From: Chaetorhynchus papuensis
Taxonomy: Eukaryota > Chordata > Aves > Passeriformes > Rhipiduridae
DNA: 64,000 bases
Assembly: GCA_013396525.1 (NCBI GenBank)
Contig: VWYX01000384.1
Location: 186,001 to 250,000, forward strand
Direction of reading: 5' to 3'
Made by a program: the position numbers and the translations under genes. The notes beneath the pieces were generated by a model. The model was not told where the DNA came from. It saw only the letters and a list, made by a program, of their open reading frames with translations, and ran no database searches. Of the stretch, positions 26,311 through 37,124 are shown one piece after another; the first letter of the stretch is position 1; the number at the start of each line of letters is the position of its first letter.

Positions 26311-26366
26311 CAGTAATTGATTTTACATTCATAATTGGCATTTGATTGGCTGATTAGTCAGCACAG
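26311..26366. promoter_or_regulatory. Cluster of homeodomain-like, CCAAT-like and AP-1/Maf-like motifs
   Basis: Within 56 bp there are two TAATTG-type homeodomain cores (TAATTGATT and ATAATTGG), an inverted CCAAT motif (GATTGGCT) and TGATTAGTCAGCA, which resembles an AP-1/Maf half-palindrome. AT-rich DNA produces such cores by chance. This is a candidate conserved regulatory element only. Confidence 0.15.
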
Positions 26367-29300
26367 GTTGTAATCTTTAAGGAGTGGAAATGCCACCCCA
26401 CTGAAGTGCAGAATACTGAAAAGGTCAAAGAAAAGCAGAATTCCCCCTTTAATTCATGAAGAAAGAGACATTAGAGCCCTGGGAGCCCACACACATGACA
26501 AAGGTTATAATGAGAAAAGAAAATGGCAAGCAGATAATCCATTTTTATGAAAAAGATCCTAAGGAGGCTCTAAAAGGGCAAATGTCCCATATTTATCCCT
26601 CTTGTGAGTGTCACCACATTGGGCATGCAGAAAATCATTGCTAGGGAAAAAAAAGCACCATATTTTGCATAAAAGAAAATATATATCCCATATATTTCTA
26701 TGCTTATGTAGACAGAAAACACCAAGGTGTGATATTTTTAAACAGAAAAAGACACAGTGGGAAAGATGTAATGAAAAGAAAGAGCTGTGAGTTTGTTTTA
26801 AAAATTTATACATTTCCTGCAGAATTCAGGAACAAAGAGCTGTCAACTATTCTTATGCAACTGGAAAGACTGAGGTAGAGAAGATGATTGTGGAAGAATT
26901 TTTTTCCTAAAATGTTCCCGATAAAGATGTTTGTACCAAATAAATATTTTCTGCCTTTTTTTCCTTAATTTCTGGATCTCTTCTTTCATATAGTTTACTT
27001 ACTACATTAGCAAACTTATGCAGAAGCATTTATCTGCTGTGCAATAAATCAAATACAGAGTGTGTTCCTGATGTGCTATTTAATTCTGTATATCATTGTG
27101 TGTAGGTTAAGGTTTTTCAGAGAAGTCTGCTTTGGTCAGTAACAGATACACAGACAAATTAACTTTCTTTTTCACTTTCTTCATAAATATGCATACATAT
27201 GTATATGTATGTTAGCATTTGTATGGACACATATCTATAAGATTTCTCATTTAGCCATCCACATTCATGCACACAAACAAAAATAAGGATATATATATAT
27301 ATTTATATACACATAAAAGGAAAATAAAAGCATCATAGAAAGACACCCAATAATCTTCCCATTCCCTTGAGCTCTTCCCCCAAAGCAATTACCCAGAGTA
27401 TATCTTCAAACATATGCTAGTTCTGTGAAAAGCTGTTTTTAAAATTATTTGGACTTTTGCTGCTAAAGCTGAAATCCCACACTCTGGAACATTCTGCTTT
27501 GACAGCTTTTAAACTGAAAACTCAGCTTTATGATAAGCATTTCTCTCTGTCTTCCTCTCAAGCTTTTTCATACAATTTTTCATTTACTTCTTTGCTGATA
27601 CATTCAAGCCTATAAACATCACACAGAAACCCTGAGCATTCAGTGGGATTAGAAGTAGATATGAGATAAAAAGACAGGTTCTTGAAGAGAAGAAAAAGAT
27701 GGCAAAATAGGGCGGTATCCCTTTGCTATTAGATGAGTCTGTATTTGCATATGAAATTGTCCAGGAAAGCGATATATACCCAAAGAGAAAATGTGTGTTT
27801 TTTCAAGATAGGATGCAGAACTACTGAAAACTAACATGAGCAAGTTTTCTGTTTTCCCCATTTTGCTGTGTCTGAAGTGCTGCATTTGTTTAGCAGACTG
27901 CACTTACAGAAAGAAGAATGAACTGTTATCTAACTGTTCTAAAGAGATTTGAAATAATATTGTACTTCCAGAGAAAATAAAGAACTATATCAGTTTCATA
28001 ACAGATCAAAAACTGGGAGAAATTTTTGAAGCATTTATAACACCTCTGAGGCTACTGAGCCAGACATGCAATTTTGAAGGTTTTGTGGAATCCCTAATTT
28101 GAGAACAGATTATGACGATGCTTGGAGACCTGACACAGAACATCCCAACTCAATCCTAAAAGAAAAGCAATCCTGCTATTTTCCAGAATGTAGTCAGGGA
28201 AGATTACGTATTTAGAAGAGAAAAGTTGTGGATGATTTTTTGAAAACAGGGGTCCACAGAAGTATCGAAGGCAAAACAAAACTCCAGGAGTCTGAAGATA
28301 GGTGAGAGGTGAGAAAGAGCACATGGCCTGCAGGGGAAACTGGCAGACATTGGCAATGTCCCAACATCTCATAGGACTGTCAGATCTGCAAGGTGCAAAC
28401 CCATTTTCCAAAAGGCTGCAGAGCAGGACAGAAATTATCCAGGAAGGAGTATAGTACGTGTGTTTTGTAGAATGAGAATCCTCTGTATTCAACACAGAGG
28501 TGTTTGCAGCACTAACAGCTACTTTAGAGAACGTTTCCTGGTGGGATTTGCTCAAGAGCAGCTACATACTGTGACTGCACTATTACTTTAAACATCAGGA
28601 ATGTTTCTTTCTAATTATAGGTTTAAAACCTGCACAGCTATCTGTGATAGCTGAAGGTATACTTAAGTATGTGAAAAGAAAACTTGGTCATGTGGAGCAT
28701 AGGTAAAGGTCAGATTACGTCATGGAAAGACTATTTGTACTCTGAATACTCATTGCAAAAATCAATCTGTCTTGGAAAGGTACATTTGCAAGTGTAAGGA
28801 AATGCAAGATCTGTCTGACATTAGTAACTTGATTCAGTTGCCCAAGCAGAGGGATCTAACATCCCCGAAACACCTAACAAGACAGAGTACCTAAGTACAT
28901 GTAGCCAGCAGACTCAGCACAGGAGCTCTGGGACATATATGGGACACCTTCAGGGTTTTTTGAGTGACAGTCAGAGGACAGAATCACACAGTGAGTTCTG
29001 CTATTTTCTATTGCTCACAATGTGATCTTATGCCACCTTTTATGACAAGGCAGAAGCCTGTGGTATAGACTCCTCAACAGTTAGCTGCTGACAAGTGAGG
29101 ATGCGGGAGCCAGGTGTCTCAGCAGTGACTTCATCTTCAAAATGATTAGGACTGAAGATCACTTAAGTGTTCCTAGGTGTTCCCAGACATTTCTGTGGGG
29201 CTGATGGATAAAACATGATCAACAGGGCAAATTTATGGATTAGAAGCAGAAATCAGCTAAGAAAACAGGCACCTCAAATCTGAGCAGGCACTTCCATGTT

Positions 29301-29567
29301 GTGTCACAAACTGCTCTTGGTTCCTCTGAGGACAATGTCAGAGCATGATGGAACTAGTAAAACTGGAGTAGCAACTTTGAAACTGCTAACTTTAAACTGT
29401 TTAACTTCTAAAATGTTCAATACAAAGCTTAGAAACAGCCTGGTTGGCATCAACACAAAGCTAACAACAAAGGTACTGCAAATGGCTGCATGGAGATTTA
29501 ATGAAACAGAAAATGTACCATGATAAGGAATTGTATTTGTGAAAGCCTTTGCAGCCAAAAAGTATGA
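26367..29567. other. Unannotated AT-rich DNA, no gene seen
   Basis: Includes a short (AT)n run at 27289-27302 and a CATATGTATATGTATG-like patch at about 27191-27211. A 153-codon frame on the minus strand (28094-28555) is the longest non-repeat frame in the left half. It has no recognisable domain and no supporting signals. Confidence 0.5.
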
Positions 29568-29647
29568 GGATATACAGATATCCTTATACAAAAGGATATA
29601 CAAATATATACAATATAAAAGGATATACAAATATCCTTATATTTGTA
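29568..29647. repeat. Three-copy 26-27 bp minisatellite with hairpin potential
   Basis: Units beginning GGATATACA start at 29568, 29594 and 29621, giving periods of 26 and 27 bp. Units one and three contain the inverted repeat GGATAT-(4)-ATATCC. The end of unit three also forms a 9-bp perfect stem (TACAAATAT at 29626-29634 with ATATTTGTA at 29639-29647, loop CCTT). Confidence 0.85.
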
Positions 29648-32600
29648 AAAGTAAAACATAGGTTCAATGGCTTCTCAAGTGTTTGCTGTTATGAGTTAAT
29701 TACTTCAGAAATTCAGAGCTGTAGTTGAAATAACAATTACTGGCAGCAGGAGGAAATATAAGAATAACTGGGCCTGCAGGTCCTCAGATCATGAGGAACC
29801 ACCAGATCGTAAAATACCAATAGGCAAGACTGACCTGTACCATGTAGATAACAAAAACTCTTCAGGGAAATCCAAGGTGTAAGAACTGAGAAGTGCATTA
29901 CCCGCCCTTAATTTTTCCTTATGGTATGAAAGTTATATTGGGCGTTCTGATGATGTTCTGTGTATGCATTTCTATAAATACATCTATATTTTGAAAAATA
30001 TAAACATGTTATATAAATAACAATTTCTTTAGCAATTAATATCTAGCTAAACAAGCACGTGTGTACTCTTTTCTTGAATTTGAATTTGTCCTGATCTTCT
30101 TCCTTGAATGCACCATATAGCTCCAAGCACATAAGTGCTATTAAGAGCCTGTTCAGTGTCATTCACCAGTTCAAAACAGGATAAGGCTGTGATTGTTATC
30201 TTGTCACTATTTTTTGCTCACTGATTATTTCATTTGAATCCTCAGATAACCCTTTAAAGTTAATTCATATTTTTTTTTCCATTTCTACAATCACTGAATA
30301 GATAAGGTGATATTTTGTTAACAGCTGTATTTCCTGATAAAAGGCAGGTTTTAGTAGAGCCCAGGATGTGCATTGTAACGCTATGGTTTTTAAATGTCTG
30401 TGTTCTTTAAAGCTGTCTCAAATTTAGGTGTTTTCACCTTTTATTGCTGTCAAAGATATCACAATATCATAGAATTCATAAACTTTAATATAATATTAGG
30501 AAAAAGTTTAATTTACAATATAACAAAATAGTTATTTATCCTTGTAAACCAGTCACTCATGCACTCTGAAATGGATAGCTTAAATTTTTTCTCTATATTA
30601 CTCTACAAAACAAACATTTGCAATGACAAATATATACCTTTATAACAAAAATTGATCCCTACACTGAAAAAATTGTGAAGGATCTCCACGTAACTGTGTG
30701 TCCTAGAATTATATTCATTTCATAAGCTTATTATTAACTTTATGTATATATCCCCACCTTCAAGTTCAGCAGTATATATCAATTATAGAGCAGAACAAAA
30801 CAAATCTGTGCACAGACTGGGAGTGCAAAGCAGTTGTCTTGAGAATGATGAATGAGAGTATGAAAACAGCCCTGGTAAGGTCTGATTCCTTAAAAATGAT
30901 ACCATGATGATATATGCTCAACATCTTGCAACTGCAGATCTCTGAGCAGATACCACCCAGAATCAATAGCATTGTCTCTGTTTATGGAGGAGGAAATCGT
31001 GGTCCTTGATGGTGTCTTTTTGCCAAACAAAATTCAGTCACTGAATCCCAGCCAGGATTTCAGCTTCTGGAAAACATACCTTCCCATTGTGCAGTTCCAC
31101 AGAAGTTTGGTGGGACCAAGATGATGCTTCAAAATTAATGAATGGCACAGATGATGTTGCAAAGGGACTTCAGGAGGTCACAACAGAAATGCTTTACTAC
31201 TCGTGCTACTGCAGCAGCTGCAAACTCAGCTTATGTGTCCAGCCAGGAAGATTATCCACATGCATCATAAAGGGAGAGCCCTGATCAGAAGATCCTGTAC
31301 TCTGAGTGCACAGAATGAGGCAGCAGCAAAGCAGCATTGAGCTTGCAATGAGTGATTTGAACACCAACCATAATGCATTCATATTCAAGTCAATTTTAAG
31401 CACCTTTTTTGAAAGACATGATGACAGAGGTCATGTTAGAATTTCCTTCTTCAATTATATTTATAAGAGAACTCGTTGCTTGCTTGCTGAGTAAAAAAAA
31501 GGAAATAATATTTACAGCTTGAAATATTACCTTGGTTGAATAGTTGCTTTCCCCAAAATTTAAGAAGGTGATAATTTTAATAGACCACCTTTATCTATGA
31601 ATGTCTGAGTGTTTTGCATGCTGAAAATGAAAGATTTCATTCATTTCCTACAAAACAGTTAAAACAAATATCTTCTGTCAGAAACTGCTTCTCCCAACTT
31701 CAATTAAACTTCGGAATGACTTTCACGCATCAGAGCCTGCACTGAAAAGATCAGTCAGTTCTATCTGCTCCACAGCAGCTTTGTACTGCCACATATGCCC
31801 AACATTGATTCTTCAAGCACTGCAGAGAATTTCCCTACATTTTTCAATTTTCTGGCAATTGCACCTTTAACTGACAGTGAAATTATTATGGCTTTTGCTG
31901 TCATCTTAACTTTATTCAAAGTACTTAATATATCCCAATTTACTCAGTGTTAAAAAATCTTGTCTAATTTTGTCTTGACACTAACAGATTACTTCCCACA
32001 TGCTCTTCAGTAAAACTGTCCACACAGTAATTTATTTTCTTTAGCTTTGTTATTCCAAAAAACACAGTTAGTCTGGATTTAAAGTTTTGTGTACAAATCT
32101 CATGATTAATTGAAAAGTAACATTCTTCATTGACTCTGGACTTCCAGCAATGTCAAGGCTTGAATCCATCTGGATGTGACTTCGGTGTTAACATAAATCT
32201 TAAATTCAAAGAGTAAGAACTCAGAAGTTAATTTTACCAAAACTAAGCAGGATACTTGATGCAAACTAAGGGTGTCCATGCATTATACTATTTGGAAATG
32301 GTTAATCACATACAAAAGACTTTTCAGACAGATGCAGCCAGAACAGAATTTCTCTCTTGACACATTTGTTCCTACAGTCCTTCTCTTCCCAAAGAAAAGC
32401 TATCAGTCAGTGACCCTGAAGTATTTTGTCATGTATGGCAGATCAAACACTTGTTCACCTCTGTTGTGCTAAGGGTTAGTCATACAACAGCACAGGTGAT
32501 GATATGTTTGCTCTTCAGTCCCGTCTTTGAGAATATCCCTGAAAGGCTGAATGGTGATAATTCTCAGGGAAGTGAAGAATGGCTGCAATAAGTGGCTATT

Positions 32601-33199
32601 GAGCAACTCCTGTTCTTAACTCCACTTTTCTAACCCAGAGCACACTCAAGTCCAAAGGACTTACGTCAGTAAAGGACAAACACTGCTGTGTTTACTGCAC
32701 TAAATTCAACTGATACACAGTTGTTCGATTCCTGCTGTTAGAACAGATCTCCCTCGTGATTCTGGGCAAACTCTAATAGGCCTTTGCTACAGTCTCTCCT
32801 CTACACAATAATAATACTTCTTCACTCTTTTTTTTTGTTGTTGCTGTTCTTCTTTCTTTGTTTAATCCCAGAGCAGGAGGAAGCCTAGCAGTCTCTCAAA
32901 AGTGTTGAGTAAATGCAGAGTGGGCAGCCCACATTGTGTTCTATAGCTCCATATCACACCACTTAGCATCCTAAACTTGCTTTGCCTAAAGCCACATCAC
33001 CACGTCTGTTTGCATGGCCATTTTCAGCCTGGCTGGCAGATGATTTCAGACTGGGAGAGACATTCAGACTGGCTTTGTGCCCTTATGTACAGCATCCAGA
33101 AGTGGAATACTGCTCGATTCATCCTCTAAATTTCTTAATGGGGCAAACAGCAGCAATTAGCATCCTGGAAATAAAAATAAACACAGCTAAGAGCTTCAG
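29648..33199. other. Unannotated AT-rich DNA, no gene seen
   Basis: I recognise no coding sequence or repeat. The open frames at 31087-31403 overlap on both strands and have no recognisable domain. Confidence 0.5.
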
Positions 33200-33348
33200 A
33201 TCATAGAGTCATAGAACGGTTTGGGTGTGAAAGGACCTTAAAGATCCCCTAATCCGACCCGCCTGCCACGGACAGGGACACCTTTCCAATAGAGCTCAGA
33301 GCCCCATCCCACCTGGCCTTGAACACTTTTCGGATGGGGCACCATCTG
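33200..33348 (-). mobile_element. CR1 LINE 3' end, minus strand
   Basis: In reverse complement this is the very end of a CR1. The terminal ATCATAGAGTCATAGAACGG lies at 33200, followed by a block resembling GGTTTGGGTxGxAAGGACC, then CACGGACAGGGACACCTTTCC and CCCATCCCACCTGGCCTTGAACACTT. It is strongly 5' truncated, to about 150 bp. Its truncated end borders the CpG island. Confidence 0.93.
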
Positions 33349-33720
33349 CGTGCCTAGAGAGCAGTGGGCGCAGCTGGTGGAGAAAAGGCGCTCGGCCAGG
33401 CGGGATGGGGCAGCACGTGTGGGAGCTCCGTTTTCCCCTCAGCATTCCCGAGTGGAACACCGGCGCCTGCCGCCGCTCCCGCCGCCGCGAGGTGGCACCG
33501 GCGCCCCTCGGTACCGCGGGGCGCTCCCGGCCGGAGCTCCCGGAGCTCCCGGGCACACGCGGTGGGTCCCGGGGGGGACACCCTGGGCACCGCCCGTGCC
33601 CCGTCACACCAACACGGCGATGCCGCTGCGCCCCTGCCCCGTGCCAGGGCGCTCCGGCAAAACCTGCTGCCCCCGCGCCAGGACAAGCTGTGGAAAATTT
33701 CCCTGGAAAGCCTCTAAGGG
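33349..33720. promoter_or_regulatory. Isolated CpG island
   Basis: By hand count there are about 39 CpG dinucleotides between 33361 and 33690, against almost none in the flanking kilobases. The core has GC-only runs such as those around 33470-33560 and a local duplication of GGAGCTCCC. It lies between the truncated 5' ends of two divergent CR1 fragments and does not resemble CR1 sequence itself. Possible readings are an unmethylated promoter or enhancer of an unseen transcript, a first exon, or a GC-rich insertion of unknown origin. Several overlapping open frames cross it on both strands because GC-rich DNA has few stop codons. I do not call any of them a gene. Confidence 0.75.
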
Positions 33721-33839
33721 AGTTTAGTTTAAATAAATAAAATCGTTAAAAACGAAACCAAAAATCCCTACCATCGAAATATTATATTTGGGTGTTTTTA
33801 AAGTTAAAATCCAACCGTGTTCTGGGGTGCCTCAGGCAC
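33721..33839. other. AT-rich spacer
   Basis: The sequence changes abruptly from the GC-rich island to AT-rich DNA containing AAATAAATAAAAT at about 33731. No feature is recognised. Confidence 0.5.
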
Positions 33840-34420
33840 CAGGGATGCCAGCTGGTCAAAGGACCTGATTGTCCCTTTCTGCTCTGCGCCGGTGCAGCCT
33901 CTCCTCCAGCCATGTGTGCAGTTTTGAACATCCCAATAGGAGAAGGATATAAAGCCATTAGAGAACTCATCCAAAGGAGAGCTACAAAGGCGAAGGGTCT
34001 AAAAGAGAAGCTGTATGAGGAGCGTCTGAGGTCACTTGGTTTGTTTGGCCTGGAGAAGAGGAGACTGAGGGGAGACCTCGTTGTGGTCTGTTCCTCAGGA
34101 AGGGAAGTGGAGGAGCAGGCACTGATGTCTTCTCTCTGGTGACCAGTGGCAGGACTCAAGGAAATGGTCTGACATCGTGTCAGGGGCAGTTTGGGCTGGA
34201 TATCAGGAAAAGATTCCTCCACCAGAGGGTGGTTGGACATGGGAGCAGGCTCCCCAGGGCAGTGCTCACAGCACCAAGGCTGACAGAGTTCAAGAAGTGT
34301 TTGGACAATACCCTTGGGCACATGGTGTGATACTTGAGGTTGTCCTGTAGAGGGCTAGGAATTGGACTTGATGACCTTTGTGGGTCCCTTCCAACTCAGG
34401 ATATTCTATGAATCTCTGAT
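33840..34420 (+). mobile_element. CR1 LINE fragment, about 580 bp of the 3' region, plus strand
   Basis: CR1 blocks occur in order: a CTGCTCTGCGCCGGTGCAGCC-type block at 33878, TGTGTGCAGTTTTG, AAGGATATAAAGCCATTAGAG, a block resembling GAGGAGCGTCTGAGGTCACTTGG at 34017, GACTGAGGGGAGACCTC, CCTGGATATCAGG-like sequence, CAGAGGGTGGTTGGACATGG, GACAGAGTTCAAGAAG and the terminal GGGTCCCTTCCAACTCAGGATATTCTATGA. It is among the best-preserved CR1 copies here. Open frames within it (33792-34142 plus, 33782-34321 minus) belong to the element. Confidence 0.95.
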
Positions 34421-36785
34421 ATTCAAATTCGTATTTAAGAAAGAAGTTTTAATTTCTCCATGGAAGAAACTCTTTGTCATCATATGTGCCAATAATGAAT
34501 GTGAGAGATAGATGAATAAACAAAAATCAAACAAGGGAAAATCATTATCCATTAGACACTGCAGAAGGACTTTGGCACGTGCATGTTCCTTGCTTGCCTA
34601 ATGGAAATTTTGCTAATATGAGCAGCTGGGATGTAAGGCTCCCTCCTACCTCAAGCATTGCTGAAGGCTGGGAAGGATGCTGCAAACACGGCCAGCAGTC
34701 TCGTATTAAGAACTAATAAGAACCAACTACAAACTATTAGCAAATACTGTCATTCTCTTTCAAACCCAGGCTCTTTTGATTTGGTGTGCTCAGGCACCAA
34801 TGCACAAGGTCACCTTTTCAAAGATGCTGTCCTTTTGTTGGTCTGAGGACAAAAGCACAGACCCTGGGGAGTGATATTCTGAGCTAAACTGTATCTCCTG
34901 ACAATATTAATAACAGTCTCTGAAATGTCATTTGATGCTCACCGAAAACGTACGCAAATATTAAGCTGAAACATTCACCCGATCTTTCATTCATCTGTTC
35001 CAGGGAAATGTCATTGGTGAAATGCTAATGGAATGTGACAAAATACTTAAGCCAGAAAACTCATGAGGCAAATTAAGGCCACTTGACTTTTCCCAACCAC
35101 TCTAATAGCTACTGAGGCATTGGCAGAGCCAGAGGAAGATTTTGTGTTGCTCCAGGGACATCACAGTATGGTCTAATGAAAATAGCTTTATGTTTCCTGT
35201 CTGACCTCAGGTTTCCAACCTACTTTGTGAGATACTATGAAAAGTAAAGCTTCTGAAAGGGAAGAAAATTGAAACAAGTACTGGGGAGATTTTGTAAATG
35301 ATCTGTAAATCTTGCTTATGGCTCCTGTGGTCCTTCCCAATTTCCACAGTCATTTAAAAGTAGGAGAAACAGCTTCAGTTTGTGAGATTAACTTCAGATA
35401 ACAGGCATTGCAAAATCTCCCTCAGCTACTTTACTTCCACAGTCTCTCCTGGTTTTTTTTTTTTTTTCAGGTGTATAACAGATCTCTTTCCACATCTAAC
35501 TTTAAATACAGATGTATTTCAAAGGAATAACAATTTTCAGTTAACTTTGTCCTAAATTAGAGTCCAGTTTATTACTTCTGATCTGATACAGAACTGGAAG
35601 TACACCATCCATCCCCAAATATTCACATGTTGTAAAAGCAAACATGAAGAAAGAAAAAAGCACTTTCCCCATGGCATTACATTTTGAAAGGAATGATTCT
35701 GAAAGGTGTCCACAAGAAGCAGAAACTGACTCAAAGATAAAAGCCAACACTTTGTGCATCCATACCAGGTACAGAAGAGGTGGATCAAAGGCAACCAAAC
35801 AGGAACAGAGACCTCCATTTATCTCTTGCAACAAAACTGAACATAGATGAAACTTGGCATCAATCTGAAAGGATGGTTTGAAGATAATCTATTCAAAGTT
35901 CTGAGAAAAAAAACACCCCAACACCTACAACAAAAAATCCACAGCAGAAACAGACCATCAGAAGAAAAACTCCACCTTGGAGTCTGGTACAATCTGTAAA
36001 AATCATTAGTTACAAACCGAGATAATTTGAAAGGTGGGAACTAATAATAGATTTTGCTAAATCTGCACCTGGAAACACAAGTAAGGACCTCCAAAAACAC
36101 AAGAAAATGGCCCTCATCTGTATCTCTGAAACATTTTATTGATGTAACAATGAGAAAAAAAATTTCAACATCATTCACATCAAGCACAAATAATCAAAAC
36201 CAAGAATAAATATTTGTGGGTACTGAGATGGTCATGAGATTTATAAAGGATACAGATGATTCACACGAAAAAGAAACTTTTAAAAACCTAATATTATTTA
36301 GCTTAAGAAGGAAACAGCCACGGGTTTCTTATCTACCAATTAATTGCATCTGCAGAGCTCTTCACTTAATGCAAACCACTTTTTTTTTTTTATCCTCCTC
36401 TGACTTTGGAAACAAGATTCCTTCTCAGTCCCCAGTGCATTTCCCCAAGGTGTAGCACAGATGTAATTAAAAGGCTATACAATTAAAAAGGGATTGCACC
36501 TAAATCACTACACTGAAACCATTTCTCATGCAGAGCCTGCTTTACAGAGCTGCACAAATGGAACTTCATTCTAATCCACATCTTTATGCCCATCTGTAGT
36601 ATGTCAGGGAGAGAGATTTTTGTCCCCATAAAATTCTCAAGTACAAGGAGCTAGAGAAATTCTGAAAGCTGCTTTTCCTTGAGGGAGACTTTTTCTTTCA
36701 GGTCACCGAGTCAAGTTCCCATTTTTCTCTGATTAAATTATTTGAGGATTAAGCACAGCTGTTTGTCTACAGATTTGTTATGGAT
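34421..36785. other. Unannotated AT-rich DNA, no gene seen
   Basis: Includes a run of 15 T at 35453-35467 directly before CAG. That resembles a splice acceptor but has no exon-like sequence after it. No recognisable coding sequence. Confidence 0.45.
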
Positions 36786-36925
36786 CTATAGAAGTCAATA
36801 GGAGTCTGCCCATTGACTTCAAGGGGCTTTAATTCACAATTTTTAAGGGCCAAATTTTAACCCCATTGAATATAAACCAAGGCTCTGCTGATTTCAGTGA
36901 GGTCAGAATTCTGCCTCAGTCACCC
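36786..36925. repeat. Possible ancient amniote palindromic repeat
   Basis: AGTCAATAGG at 36792-36801 pairs with CCCATTGACT at 36809-36818 with one mismatch. The following GGGCCAAATTTTAACCCC and GATTTCAGTGAGGTCAGAATTCTGCC blocks resemble an old, widespread reptile and bird repeat built on CCATTGAAGTCAATGG-type palindromes, which I remember but cannot name with certainty. Confidence 0.35.
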
Positions 36926-36934
36926 TTACAGTGA

Positions 36935-37124
36935 CTGGTCCTGTCACTGGGCAGTGCCTGGCTCCACTCTCTTTGCTCCCTCCCATTTGTTATTTATATC
37001 CATTATAGGATACCCCCTGAGGCTTCTCCTCTCCTGGCTAAACAGTCCAGCTCTCTCAGCCTTTCCTCATAGGTGAGATGTTCTACTCCTTTAACCAGCC
37101 ATGCTTTTATTATCTATGCACTTT
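36935..37124 (-). mobile_element. CR1 LINE fragment, minus strand
   Basis: In reverse complement it carries CR1 blocks. On the plus strand as given they are TGGTCCTGTCACTGGGCAG, TGCCTGGCTCCACTCTCTTTG, TATTTATATCCATTATAGGATACCCCCTGAGGCTTCTC, TCCTGGCTAAACAGTCCAGCTCTCTCAGCCTTTCCTCATAGG. Neither the 3' terminus nor the 5' part is present. It is an internal piece. Confidence 0.9.

Noticed and set aside
28094..28555. 153-codon minus frame
   Set aside because: No recognisable domain and no supporting signals. Frames of this length occur by chance in 64 kb searched in six frames.
33350..33740. Five overlapping frames of 103-125 codons on both strands
   Set aside because: All cross the CpG island, where stop codons are rare. 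They exclude each other and none shows a domain.
33782..34321. 179-codon minus frame and overlapping 116-codon plus frame
   Set aside because: Both lie mostly in the CR1 copy at 33840-34420. They are products of the element's composition.
35453..35470. T15-CAG as a splice acceptor
   Set aside because: The sequence after it has no sustained open frame, no donor in range that stands out, and no compositional change.
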